NCBI RefSeq assembly: GCF_000967865.1
Contig: NZ_JXRU01000038.1
Coordinates: forward strand, 124,001-188,000
Source: Microbacterium sp. SA39
Lineage (GTDB): Bacteria; Actinomycetota; Actinomycetes; Actinomycetales; Microbacteriaceae
Length of the DNA stretch: 64,000 nt
Reading direction: 5' to 3'
Part shown: positions 40,025 through 47,601 of the stretch, piece after piece
Layout of the letters: the number at the start of each line of letters is the position of its first letter
Numbering within the stretch: the stretch's first letter is position 1
Translations under genes and position numbers: made by a program
Notes under the pieces: model-generated
Told to the model about the DNA's origin: nothing
Seen by the model: the letters and a program-made list of their open reading frames with translations, nothing else
Databases searched by the model: none

Positions 40025-40450
40025 ATGCCCGTCACCAGCGAAGCCGCCAGCACGTGGACCGGATCGCTCATGGAGGGGTCGGGGACGGTCGCGTTCTCCT
40101 CGTCGAACCTCGGTACCTTCCCGATCAACTGGAAGGCCCGCAGTGAGGGCAGCGACACGACGACCACGCCGGAGGAGCTCATCGCGGCCGCCCACTCGTC
40201 GTGCTTCAGCATGGCGCTCTCGCACGCGCTGGCCGAGAACGGCACCCCGCCGGAGAAGGTGAACACCAGCGCTTCCGTCACGTTCAAGCCGGGTGTCGGC
40301 ATCACCGGCAGTCACCTCAATGTGAACGCGGTCGTCCCGGGACTGACCCCGGAGAAGTTCCAGGAGATCGCCGCCGAGGCCAAGACCGGCTGCCCGGTAT
40401 CTCAGGCACTCTCCGGCATCGAGATCACGCTCGAAGCCACCCTGGCCTGA
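40025..40450 (+). CDS. OsmC-family peroxidase
   Basis: Thiol-dependent organic hydroperoxide reductase of the OsmC subgroup, 141 residues. Catalytic cysteines are Cys60 (AAAHSSCFSMALSHAL) and Cys123 (AKTGCPVSQAL), with the typical TTTPEELIAAAHSSC active-site helix. GGAGG precedes the ATG. It lies behind the thioredoxin/DUF4395 pair but has its own promoter and is not obviously co-transcribed; the grouping nevertheless makes a small thiol-oxidant cluster. Confidence 0.92.
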   Translation: MPVTSEAASTWTGSLMEGSGTVAFSSSNLGTFPINWKARSEGSDTTTTPEELIAAAHSSCFSMALSHALAENGTPPEKVNTSASVTFKPGVGITGSHLNVNAVVPGLTPEKFQEIAAEAKTGCPVSQALSGIEITLEATLA

Positions 40451-40472
40451 GTCCGGTCCCTCGCCCGTCGTC

Positions 40473-40910
40473 TCAGCGGCGGGCGAGCCGGATCGCCTCG
40501 CGGATGCTCGCCCTGGCGTCTCTGCGGTGGCCCGCAGCGTCCTGCACGATGCCCAGGCGGTAGCGGGCGCGCCAGTCGCCCTCCGCCGCCTCGGCATCCG
40601 CGGCATAGCGCTCGATCAGCGGGTCGGCGTCCGCCCGCGCGATGCGACCGCTCGGAGTCAGCTCAGTCTCGACGGGCGGCATCCCGCCTTCGGCGTCGAG
40701 CGTTCGACCGAGGCGGTCGGCGGCGAAGCCGAACTGCATCTCCCGGATCAACGCCCACGCGCCGATCGGCGCGAGCACGAGAAGCGTGATGCCCATGCCG
40801 ACGGAGACCGGCGAGCCGACCGAGATGAACATGACCGCGAGCCAGATGGCGACGGCCAGGTAGACCAGCAGCGCGGCCGCCATCAGGCCGACGCCGATGC
40901 GCGACATCAT
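40473..40910 (-). CDS. Membrane protein with a TPR-like tail
   Basis: A 145-residue protein with two N-terminal membrane helices (about 5-30 and 36-57), a cytoplasmic linker, and a C-terminal helical pair (WRARYRLGIVQDAAGHRRDA then RASIREAIRLARR) that resembles one tetratricopeptide repeat. It starts in the dapB stop codon with a 4-nt overlap (ATGA), so it is translated with dapB. I know no function; the operon link alone does not show a role in lysine synthesis. Confidence 0.75.
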   Translation of the reverse strand: MMSRIGVGLMAAALLVYLAVAIWLAVMFISVGSPVSVGMGITLLVLAPIGAWALIREMQFGFAADRLGRTLDAEGGMPPVETELTPSGRIARADADPLIERYAADAEAAEGDWRARYRLGIVQDAAGHRRDARASIREAIRLARR

Positions 40911-41647
40911 CGGCCGATGCCGATGTCGATCATGTGCTCCAGGCCCACGATCACGCCCGTGGCCTCGCGCGCGAACGGCACCGCGAGACGGATGCCGGGC
41001 GCATACGCGAGCGCCGGCTCGACCGTGTCGTGCGTGAACGTGAGGGACTCGCCCGGGCCGGACAGGATGACCTCTTGCTTGGCGACGACGCCAGGACGAC
41101 GCAGCGAGTGGATCGGCACGCTTCCGACCTGCTGGCCGCGGGCGCGCTGATCCGCGTGCGGGGCACTTACCGGCCCCTGCTCCGCGCGGGCGGCGGCGAT
41201 GAGCTCAGCGGTGCGCACCGCAGTGCCGCTGGGCGAGTCGATCTTGGTCGCCTGATGAGCCTCCACGATCTCGGCGAAACCGAAGAACGGCGCGGCAGCT
41301 GCGGCCAACGCCGAACCGAGGACTGATCCGAGGGAGAAGTTCGGGATGAAGACCACGCCGGTGCCGGCGGCCTCGACGAGCGGGCGCACGAGCGCGATGC
41401 GCTCCGCGGACCAGCCCGAGGTGGCGACAAGGACGTTGATCCCGCGTTCGACGGAGGCACGAACCACGTCGATGCTGATCTGCGGCGAGGAGGCGTCGAC
41501 CACGAGGTCAGCCCCCTGCAGCTCGGAGAGATCGCTCGACGAGGTCAAGACACGGCTCACCTCGAACCCCTCGAGCTCGTCGATCACCGCGTGGATGATC
41601 CTTCCGAGCTTCCCGGTTCCGCCGACGAGTGCCACCTGAGAGGTCAT
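40907..41647 (-). CDS. dapB: 4-hydroxy-tetrahydrodipicolinate reductase
   Basis: NAD(P)H-dependent second enzyme of the diaminopimelate branch after DapA. The 246 residues show the dinucleotide site VGGTGKLG, the PNFSLGSVL loop, and the substrate motif EAHQATKIDSPSGTA. In the latter, His131 and Lys135 are kept but the second histidine of the usual HH pair is Gln132. The C-terminus GVIVGLEHMIDI is typical. A TAGACT hexamer lies 6 nt before ATG 41647. The downstream TPR-like gene overlaps the stop. Confidence 0.93.
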   Translation of the reverse strand: MTSQVALVGGTGKLGRIIHAVIDELEGFEVSRVLTSSSDLSELQGADLVVDASSPQISIDVVRASVERGINVLVATSGWSAERIALVRPLVEAAGTGVVFIPNFSLGSVLGSALAAAAAPFFGFAEIVEAHQATKIDSPSGTAVRTAELIAAARAEQGPVSAPHADQRARGQQVGSVPIHSLRRPGVVAKQEVILSGPGESLTFTHDTVEPALAYAPGIRLAVPFAREATGVIVGLEHMIDIGIGR

Positions 41648-41653
41648 GGCTCC

Positions 41654-41659
41654 AGTCTA
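41654..41659 (-). promoter_or_regulatory. -10 element of dapB (leaderless)
   Basis: TAGACT on the minus strand, 6 nt before the dapB ATG. Confidence 0.55.
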
Positions 41660-41699
41660 TGGAGCGGGCGTGCGCATCCGGCTCGGGCGCGCGGAGGCG

Positions 41700-42302
41700 T
41701 CAGACCGGCACCGGGTCGGGGATGCCCGTGCGGAGCTCGACCGGCAGATGCCCGGTGTCGTTGTGGTTGAGCAGCGTCCACGGTCGTCCCTGCTTCTGCG
41801 CGATGATCGTCAGACCGCAATGGGCCTGGTTGAGCGTCATCCAACGCCACTCCGGCGCACCGAGCACCTCGCGCACGAACCAGGAGATGACGAAGTTGTG
41901 CGTGATGAGAACTTCGTGCACCTCGCCGTTCTTGCGCATGAGGAACTCGTTCACGGCATCGGCCATCTGCGCTCGACCGGCATCGATCTCGGCATCCGAG
42001 ATCGAGCCGAAGAACGGCTCGAACGCGGCGGGAGTCTCTTCCGTCATGCCTGTGGGGACGCAGTCGAAGAGCAACGCCGTGGGCTCCGGGTCGACCGACG
42101 GGAGCCGGCCGGCGATGGCGCGCGCCGTCTCATTGGCGCGCAGCAGCGGTGAATGCCAGACGGCGTCGAGCGGAAGACCCGAGAGCCGATCCGCGATCAA
42201 CTCGGCCTGACGCTGCCCTCGCGGCGAGAGGGGTCCGTCGGCGAGGCCGTGCTCGGCATCCTGATGTTCACCGTGTCTGACCAGATATATGTAGTGCGTC
42301 AC
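41700..42302 (-). CDS. Histidine-phosphatase-family protein
   Basis: Member of the phosphoglycerate-mutase/acid-phosphatase superfamily, 200 residues. The catalytic RHG motif is at the N-terminus (YLVRHGEHQDA). The second His lies in LITHNFVISWFV, and the acid residues occur in SPLLRANETARAIAG. The start is GTG 42302. A TAGGGT at 42347-42352 could be the -10 of a transcript with a ~38-nt leader. The natural phosphoester is not known. Confidence 0.87.
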   Translation of the reverse strand: MTHYIYLVRHGEHQDAEHGLADGPLSPRGQRQAELIADRLSGLPLDAVWHSPLLRANETARAIAGRLPSVDPEPTALLFDCVPTGMTEETPAAFEPFFGSISDAEIDAGRAQMADAVNEFLMRKNGEVHEVLITHNFVISWFVREVLGAPEWRWMTLNQAHCGLTIIAQKQGRPWTLLNHNDTGHLPVELRTGIPDPVPV

Positions 42303-42372
42303 AAACTCGCTCGCTTCATCGCCAGCATCCGCCGGGCCTCTCGTCCACCCTATGTCACGGGTCGGACGATAC

Positions 42373-43413
42373 TCAGTTCCCCGCGCGTGTGAGGTCGGCG
42401 ACCTGCGTGCGCGAGAGGGTGACGCCCGCTCCCTGCATGAGTTCGTCGACGTGATCCGTCGCGAACGTGTTCACGATCGGGGCGGCGACGGTGCGCTGTG
42501 CCAGCAGCCACGCGATGGAGACGGCGGCTACCGGCACCGCGAGATCGGCGGCGACCTGGTCCAACGCCTTGAGGATCTTGATGCCGCGACGGTTGAGATG
42601 ACCGCGCAGCTGCTCGCCGCGAACGCCCTGCGACGTCAGTGCCTTGCTGCGGTGGCGACCGGACAGGAATCCGTGCTCCAGGGCATGCGAGGGCGTGACC
42701 GCCAGGTTCTGCGCGCCGGCCACCAGACGGAGGTCGCCTTCGAAAGGCTGGCGGCGCAGCAGGTTGTACGGCGCGTCGATCACCTCGATGCGCGGGTATC
42801 CGGCAGACGCCAGGATGCGCGCCTCGACGAGTCGCTCCGGTGCGAACCCGAAGGCGCCGACGGCGCCGATCTTGCCGGCGTCCTTGAGCCATTCCACCGT
42901 CGCGAGAGTGTCTTCGACGTTCGTCGTGCTGTCGAGCGTCGCGTCGAGGTACAGCACATCGATCCGCTCGACGCCGAGTCGTGTCAGCGATCCTTCGACG
43001 GCGCGCACGAGATTCACCGAGCCGAGGCCCGGATTGTCGGCATGGGCGCCGATGCGCACGCTGAGGATCGCCCTCTCACGTCGACCGCGCGACCTCAGCC
43101 ACTGACCGATGATGTGCTCGCTTCGTCCGCCGGAGAAGCCGTCTGCCGTGTGGATGGCGTTGCCGCCGAACTCCACGTAGCGGTCCAGGATGCCGTGGCT
43201 GGTCTCGAGGTCGACGTTCCAGCCGAATTCCGCGGCGCCGAGCATGAGCGGGAACGTCTCGAAGCCGGTCTCGCCCAGCGGCATGCGGACGGTCTCGCCG
43301 ACTCCGGGTCCGACGATCGGGATCGGAGCGGATGGGTGCTCGGCAGGCGCCTGCTCGGCAGCCCCGCGGGCTCGCTCGTCCGACGCTCCTGCGCCTACGC
43401 TGAACAACCGCAT
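42373..43413 (-). CDS. Aldo/keto-reductase-like protein lacking the catalytic tetrad
   Basis: A 346-residue TIM barrel of the AKR superfamily. The scaffold is clear: LMLGAAEFGW, NAIHTADGFSGGRSEHIIGQWL, IGAVGAFGFAPERLVEA, PYNLLRR, and HALEHGFLSGRH near the nucleotide site. Yet all four positions of the catalytic Asp-Tyr-Lys-His tetrad are different: His88 for Asp, Phe93 for Tyr, Arg120 for Lys, Asp157 for His. It may be a pseudoenzyme, a binding protein, or an enzyme with a changed reaction. It has an N-terminal Pro/Ala-rich extension (about 1-38). GAGAG precedes the ATG. Confidence 0.8.
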   Translation of the reverse strand: MRLFSVGAGASDERARGAAEQAPAEHPSAPIPIVGPGVGETVRMPLGETGFETFPLMLGAAEFGWNVDLETSHGILDRYVEFGGNAIHTADGFSGGRSEHIIGQWLRSRGRRERAILSVRIGAHADNPGLGSVNLVRAVEGSLTRLGVERIDVLYLDATLDSTTNVEDTLATVEWLKDAGKIGAVGAFGFAPERLVEARILASAGYPRIEVIDAPYNLLRRQPFEGDLRLVAGAQNLAVTPSHALEHGFLSGRHRSKALTSQGVRGEQLRGHLNRRGIKILKALDQVAADLAVPVAAVSIAWLLAQRTVAAPIVNTFATDHVDELMQGAGVTLSRTQVADLTRAGN

Positions 43414-43580
43414 ACTCTCTCACCCCCGCGTCGATCGGTGCGTTTCCGACCTGCGTCACTGCCTCTGGTGCACCCCCCGGTGCGTACTTCGAGGGTAAGC
43501 GACATCGGCGAACACCCCGACCAATCCGGGGAACGGCGCGAAAACTTCCGATAACGGTTTGATCACGTCTCGCACGACGA

Positions 43581-43615
43581 AGCCCGGGCCCGTCCTGTGC
43601 GGACGGACCCGGGCT
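43581..43615. terminator. GC-rich hairpin after pnp
   Basis: AGCCCGGGCCCGTCC / GGACGGACCCGGGCT, a 15-bp stem with one mismatch and loop tgtgc. It ends 18 nt beyond the pnp stop codon. No T-run follows on the minus strand, so it is either a GC-type terminator or an RNase-blocking 3' structure. Confidence 0.6.
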
Positions 43616-43633
43616 CCGGTTCGATCGTGACGC

Positions 43634-45910
43634 TTACTCGGCGGCGGCGTCTTCCGCGGGCGCAGCCTCAGCGGCGGGCGCCTCGTCGATGACGGGCTCG
43701 AGCGAGAGCTTGCCACGGTCGTCGATCTTCGTGATCTTCACGAGGATCTTCTGACCGACGGAGAGCACGTCGTCGACGTTCTCGACGCGCTTGCCACCGG
43801 CGAGCTTGCGCACCTCGGTGACGTGCAGCAGTCCGTCCTTGCCGGGCAGCAGCGAGATGAAGGCGCCGAAAGTGGCGATCTTCACGACGGTTCCGAGGAA
43901 CTGCTCGCCGATCTCCGGGTTGGTCGGGTTGGCGATCGCGTTGACCTGCGCACGCGCGGCCTCGGCCGAGGGGCCATCCGTCGCACCGATGTAGACGGTG
44001 CCGTCCTCCTCGATGGAGATCTGCGCGCCGGTCGTGTCCTGGATCGAGTTGATCGTCTTGCCCTTCGGGCCGATCAGCTCGCCGATCTTGTCGACCGGGA
44101 TCTGCACGCTGATCACGCGAGGCGCGGTGGGCGCCATCTCGTCAGGAGCGTCGATCGCGGAGTTCAGGACGTTGAGGATCGTCAGACGCGCGTCGCGCGC
44201 CTGGGTCAGCGCACCCGCGAGAACCGACGTCGGGATGCCGTCGAGCTTCGTGTCGAGCTGGATGGCGGTGATGAACTCACCGGTACCCGCGACCTTGAAG
44301 TCCATGTCGCCGAGAGCATCCTCGGCACCCAGGATGTCGGTGAGCGCCGCGTAACGGGTCTCACCGTCGACCTCGTCGGACACGAGGCCCATCGCGATGC
44401 CGGCGACCGGTGCGCGCAGGGGCACACCGGCGTTCAGCAGCGAGAGGGTCGACGCGCAGACGGAGCCCATCGAGGTCGAGCCGTTGGAGCTCAGCGCCTC
44501 GGACACCTGACGGATCGCATACGGGAACTCCTCGCGGCTCGGCAGCACCGGCACGAGAGCGCGCTCGGCGAGGAAGCCGTGCCCGATCTCGCGACGCTTC
44601 GGCGAACCCACGCGACCGGTCTCACCGGTCGAGTAGGGCGGGAAGTTGTAGTGGTGCATGTAGCGCTTGCTCGTCGTGGGCGACAGCGAGTCGATCTGCT
44701 GCTCCATCTTGAGCATGTTCAGCGTGGTGATGCCCATGATCTGGGTCTCACCGCGCTGGAAGATCGCGGAGCCGTGCACGCGCGGGATGACCTGCACCTC
44801 GGCGTCGAGCGGACGGATGTCCGCAAGTCCACGACCGTCGATGCGCGAACCCTCGGTGAGGATGCGACCACGGACGATCTTCTTCGTGACGGACTTGTAC
44901 GCCGCGGAGAACTCGAGCGGGGCTCCGGCAGGCAGCTCGTTCGCCTCGGTGGCCTCGATGAGCTGTGCCCGGACGCGGTCCTTGATCGAGTCGTCGGCGC
45001 TCTGACGCTCGGTCTTGTCGGCGATCTGGTACACGCCGACGAGGTCGTCGTAGGAACGGCCTGCGACGAAGTCGTAGACCTCCTGGCTGTACGCCGGGAA
45101 GACCGGGTAGACGCCCGGCTCCTTCGACGCGGTCGCCGCGAGCTCGGCCTGAGCCTTGACCAGCTGAGCGATGAAGGGCTTCGAGGCCTCGAGGCCCTGG
45201 GCCACGATCTCCTCGTTCGGCTTGGTGGCGCCGGCCTTGATCAGGTTCCAGCTGCCCTCGGTGGCCTCAGCCTCGACCATCATGATGGCGACGTCTTCCG
45301 TGCCATCGGACTTGGTGACGACGCGACCGGCGACGATGAGGTCGAACACGGCCTCGCCGACCTGCTCGGCGTTCGGGAACGCGACCCACTGGTCGGCGTT
45401 CTCGCCGTGGCCGGGGATGAACGCGAGGCGCACACCGGCGACAGGGCCCGAGAACGGCAGACCGGAGATCTGCGTCGAGGCGGAAGCAGCGTTGATCGCC
45501 AGCGCGTCGTAGTACTCGCCCGGAGCGATCGACAGCACGGTGATGACGACCTGGACCTCGTTGCGGAGACCGTCGACGAACGACGGGCGCAGGGGACGGT
45601 CGATCAGACGGCAGACCAGGATCGCCTCGGTCGAGGGGCGACCCTCGCGACGGAAGAACGAGCCGGGGATCTTGCCGGCGGCGTAGGAGCGCTCCTCGAC
45701 GTCGACCGTCAGCGGGAAGAAGTCGAAGCCCTCGCGCGGGTGCTTGCCTGCGCTGGTGGCCGAGAGGAGCATGGTCTCGCCGTCGAGGTACGCGGCGACT
45801 GCGCCCTGAGCCTGCTGCGCGAGGCGGCCGGTCTCGAAGCGGATGGTGCGGGTGCCGAAGCGGCCGTTGTCGAGAACGGCCTCGGTGGCGGTGATTTCAG
45901 GACCTTCCAA
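43634..45910 (-). CDS. pnp: Polyribonucleotide nucleotidyltransferase (PNPase)
   Basis: Phosphorolytic 3'-5' exoribonuclease of the RNA-degradation machinery. The 758 residues comprise RNase PH domain 1 (about 15-150, [22 protein letters not shown]), a helical linker, RNase PH domain 2 (about 340-560, [21 protein letters not shown]), KH (about 600-660, [16 protein letters not shown]) and S1 (about 670-740), ending in an acidic Ala/Glu tail. The start is TTG 45910, with AGGAGAG 8 nt upstream. rpsO is not adjacent. The 367-nt upstream gap contains two hairpins that could mediate autoregulation. Confidence 0.97.
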   Translation of the reverse strand: MEGPEITATEAVLDNGRFGTRTIRFETGRLAQQAQGAVAAYLDGETMLLSATSAGKHPREGFDFFPLTVDVEERSYAAGKIPGSFFRREGRPSTEAILVCRLIDRPLRPSFVDGLRNEVQVVITVLSIAPGEYYDALAINAASASTQISGLPFSGPVAGVRLAFIPGHGENADQWVAFPNAEQVGEAVFDLIVAGRVVTKSDGTEDVAIMMVEAEATEGSWNLIKAGATKPNEEIVAQGLEASKPFIAQLVKAQAELAATASKEPGVYPVFPAYSQEVYDFVAGRSYDDLVGVYQIADKTERQSADDSIKDRVRAQLIEATEANELPAGAPLEFSAAYKSVTKKIVRGRILTEGSRIDGRGLADIRPLDAEVQVIPRVHGSAIFQRGETQIMGITTLNMLKMEQQIDSLSPTTSKRYMHHYNFPPYSTGETGRVGSPKRREIGHGFLAERALVPVLPSREEFPYAIRQVSEALSSNGSTSMGSVCASTLSLLNAGVPLRAPVAGIAMGLVSDEVDGETRYAALTDILGAEDALGDMDFKVAGTGEFITAIQLDTKLDGIPTSVLAGALTQARDARLTILNVLNSAIDAPDEMAPTAPRVISVQIPVDKIGELIGPKGKTINSIQDTTGAQISIEEDGTVYIGATDGPSAEAARAQVNAIANPTNPEIGEQFLGTVVKIATFGAFISLLPGKDGLLHVTEVRKLAGGKRVENVDDVLSVGQKILVKITKIDDRGKLSLEPVIDEAPAAEAAPAEDAAAE

Positions 45911-46277
45911 GAGGTCTCTCCTTCTTTGTTTAGACTCGCGAGTCCGTATGACGCGCGAGCATGTTCAAAGGAGCGGAACGGAAGGGTCCGGGCGCGCGGG
46001 CATGTTGCCCCGCGAATGACGCCTGCGCTGGCCACCAGTAGAAAGTCACCCGACAACGCCTGCCGAGGAACCCACCACAGGGGACCAGCTTCTCCGCCGC
46101 TCGCTCCGTGAGTCGATATGAAATTGTGCGGTCGACACAGGCCGACCTCTCTCAGCCTATCAGCGGATGCCGCGGAAACCCGTGCGACCGGGGGCGGAGC
46201 GGATCGGTCACGCCCCCGCCACCCTCCGTTCACCGGCCGGATGCCGCGTCGTGCGCGGCATCCGCTGTGCTGAGCGC
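45911..46277 (-). other. pnp leader / gene-free region with two hairpins
   Basis: No gene is supported in this 367-nt stretch. On the minus strand it holds a 12-bp perfect palindrome GACTCGCGAGTC (45933-45944) and a GC-rich imperfect hairpin around 45993-46014 (GGCA-tgt-TGCC core). It also has a possible -10, TAGGCT, at about 46155-46160. If that is the promoter, the pnp leader would be roughly 240 nt. Nothing recognisable is seen for the divergent gene except its start. Confidence 0.5.
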
Positions 46278-47588
46278 ATGCGCATGTCAGTGATCGGTTG
46301 CGGGTACCTCGGTGCCGTGCATGCCGCAGCCATGGCCTCCCTCGGACACGAGGTCACGGGCATCGATGTCGACGAGCGGAAAGTGGCTTCCCTCACGGCG
46401 GGGACGGCGCCGTTCTTCGAGCCCCAGCTCGCCGAGCTCCTCGCGGAGGGCCTCGCATCCGGACGCCTGCGCTTCAGCAGCAGCATGGCGGATGCCGCCG
46501 GCGCCGACGTGCACTTCCTCGCCGTGGGCACACCCCAGATCGCAGGCGGGCACGCTGCCGACCTCCGCTTTGTCGATGCGGCGGTGGAGGCGCTCCTCCC
46601 CCATCTCCGCCCCGGCGACGTACTGGCCGGGAAGTCGACCGTGCCTGTCGGCACGGCCGCAAGACTGGCCGACCGCGTCTCCGGCACGGGGGCGACGCTG
46701 GTCTGGAACCCGGAGTTCCTCCGCGAGGGCTGGGCCGTCCACGACACGCTCACACCCGATCGGCTCGTCGTCGGTGCCGCCCCCGGCGACGACGGCGCCC
46801 GCGCGGTCGGTGTCCTCCGTGAGGCGTACGCCGCCGCCGTCGATGCGGGAACGCCGTTCCTGGTGACCGACCTCGCCACGGCCGAGCTCGTCAAGGGCGC
46901 CGCCAATGCGTTCCTCGCCACCAAGATCTCGTTCATCAACGCCATGGCCGAGATCGCGGAGGCCGCAGGGGCGGACGTGACACTCCTCGCCGACGCGCTC
47001 GGCCATGACGACCGCATCGGGCGCCGCTACCTCGGCTCCGGCATCGGGTTCGGGGGCGGCTGCCTGCCCAAGGACATCCGGGCATTCGCCGCGCGCGCCG
47101 AGGAACTGGGCCGCGGCGAGGCCGTCGGATTCCTGCGCGAGGTCGACGCCATCAACCTGCGTCGTCGCGACCGCGCCGTCCAGCTCGTCGTCGACGCTCT
47201 CGACGGCCTCGTCTTCGGGCGCCGGATCGCGGTGCTCGGAGCGGCGTTCAAACCATTCAGCGACGACATCCGCGACTCCCCGGCCCTCGATGTGGCGGTG
47301 CGGCTCCGGGGACTCGGAGCGGACGTCGTCGTGACGGATCCGGCCGCGATCGACAACGCACAGGCCGCGCACCCGCAACTCGGATACGCGAGAGAGCGCG
47401 ACGACGCGTTGCGCGAGGCGGACGCGGTCGTGATCGTCACCGAGTGGGACGAGTACCGCCGCGATCTCTCCCCTGTGCACGCCGGAGGGCTGGTGCGCGG
47501 TCGCATCGTCGTGGACGGGCGCAACTGCCTCGATGCCGCGGCCTGGCGCGCTGCCGGTTGGCAGTACCACGGCATGGGCCGTCGCTGA
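46278..47588 (+). CDS. UDP-glucose 6-dehydrogenase family protein
   Basis: NAD-dependent nucleotide-sugar dehydrogenase (UDP-glucose or GDP-mannose to uronic acid), 436 residues. The Rossmann motif is VIGCGYLGAVHAAAMA. The central domain has GKSTVPVGTA and WNPEFLREG, Lys206 (TAELVKGAANAFLATKISF) and the catalytic Cys262 in GIGFGGGCLPKD. A C-terminal UDP-binding domain begins near 320 (VLGAAFKPFSDDIRDSPAL). ATG 46278 or 46284 are both possible. The next gene, on the opposite strand, is a glycosyltransferase fusion, suggesting a cell-envelope polysaccharide role. Confidence 0.9.
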   Translation: MRMSVIGCGYLGAVHAAAMASLGHEVTGIDVDERKVASLTAGTAPFFEPQLAELLAEGLASGRLRFSSSMADAAGADVHFLAVGTPQIAGGHAADLRFVDAAVEALLPHLRPGDVLAGKSTVPVGTAARLADRVSGTGATLVWNPEFLREGWAVHDTLTPDRLVVGAAPGDDGARAVGVLREAYAAAVDAGTPFLVTDLATAELVKGAANAFLATKISFINAMAEIAEAAGADVTLLADALGHDDRIGRRYLGSGIGFGGGCLPKDIRAFAARAEELGRGEAVGFLREVDAINLRRRDRAVQLVVDALDGLVFGRRIAVLGAAFKPFSDDIRDSPALDVAVRLRGLGADVVVTDPAAIDNAQAAHPQLGYARERDDALREADAVVIVTEWDEYRRDLSPVHAGGLVRGRIVVDGRNCLDAAAWRAAGWQYHGMGRR

Positions 47589-47601
47589 GCGCGATTCGCC
47601 C

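Noticed and set aside
40459..40487. GC-rich hairpin between OsmC and the TPR-like gene (CTCGCCCG/CGGGCGAG)
   Set aside because: The stem is short, the loop long, it overlaps the stop codon of the TPR-like gene, and there is no T-run, so terminator function is not supported.
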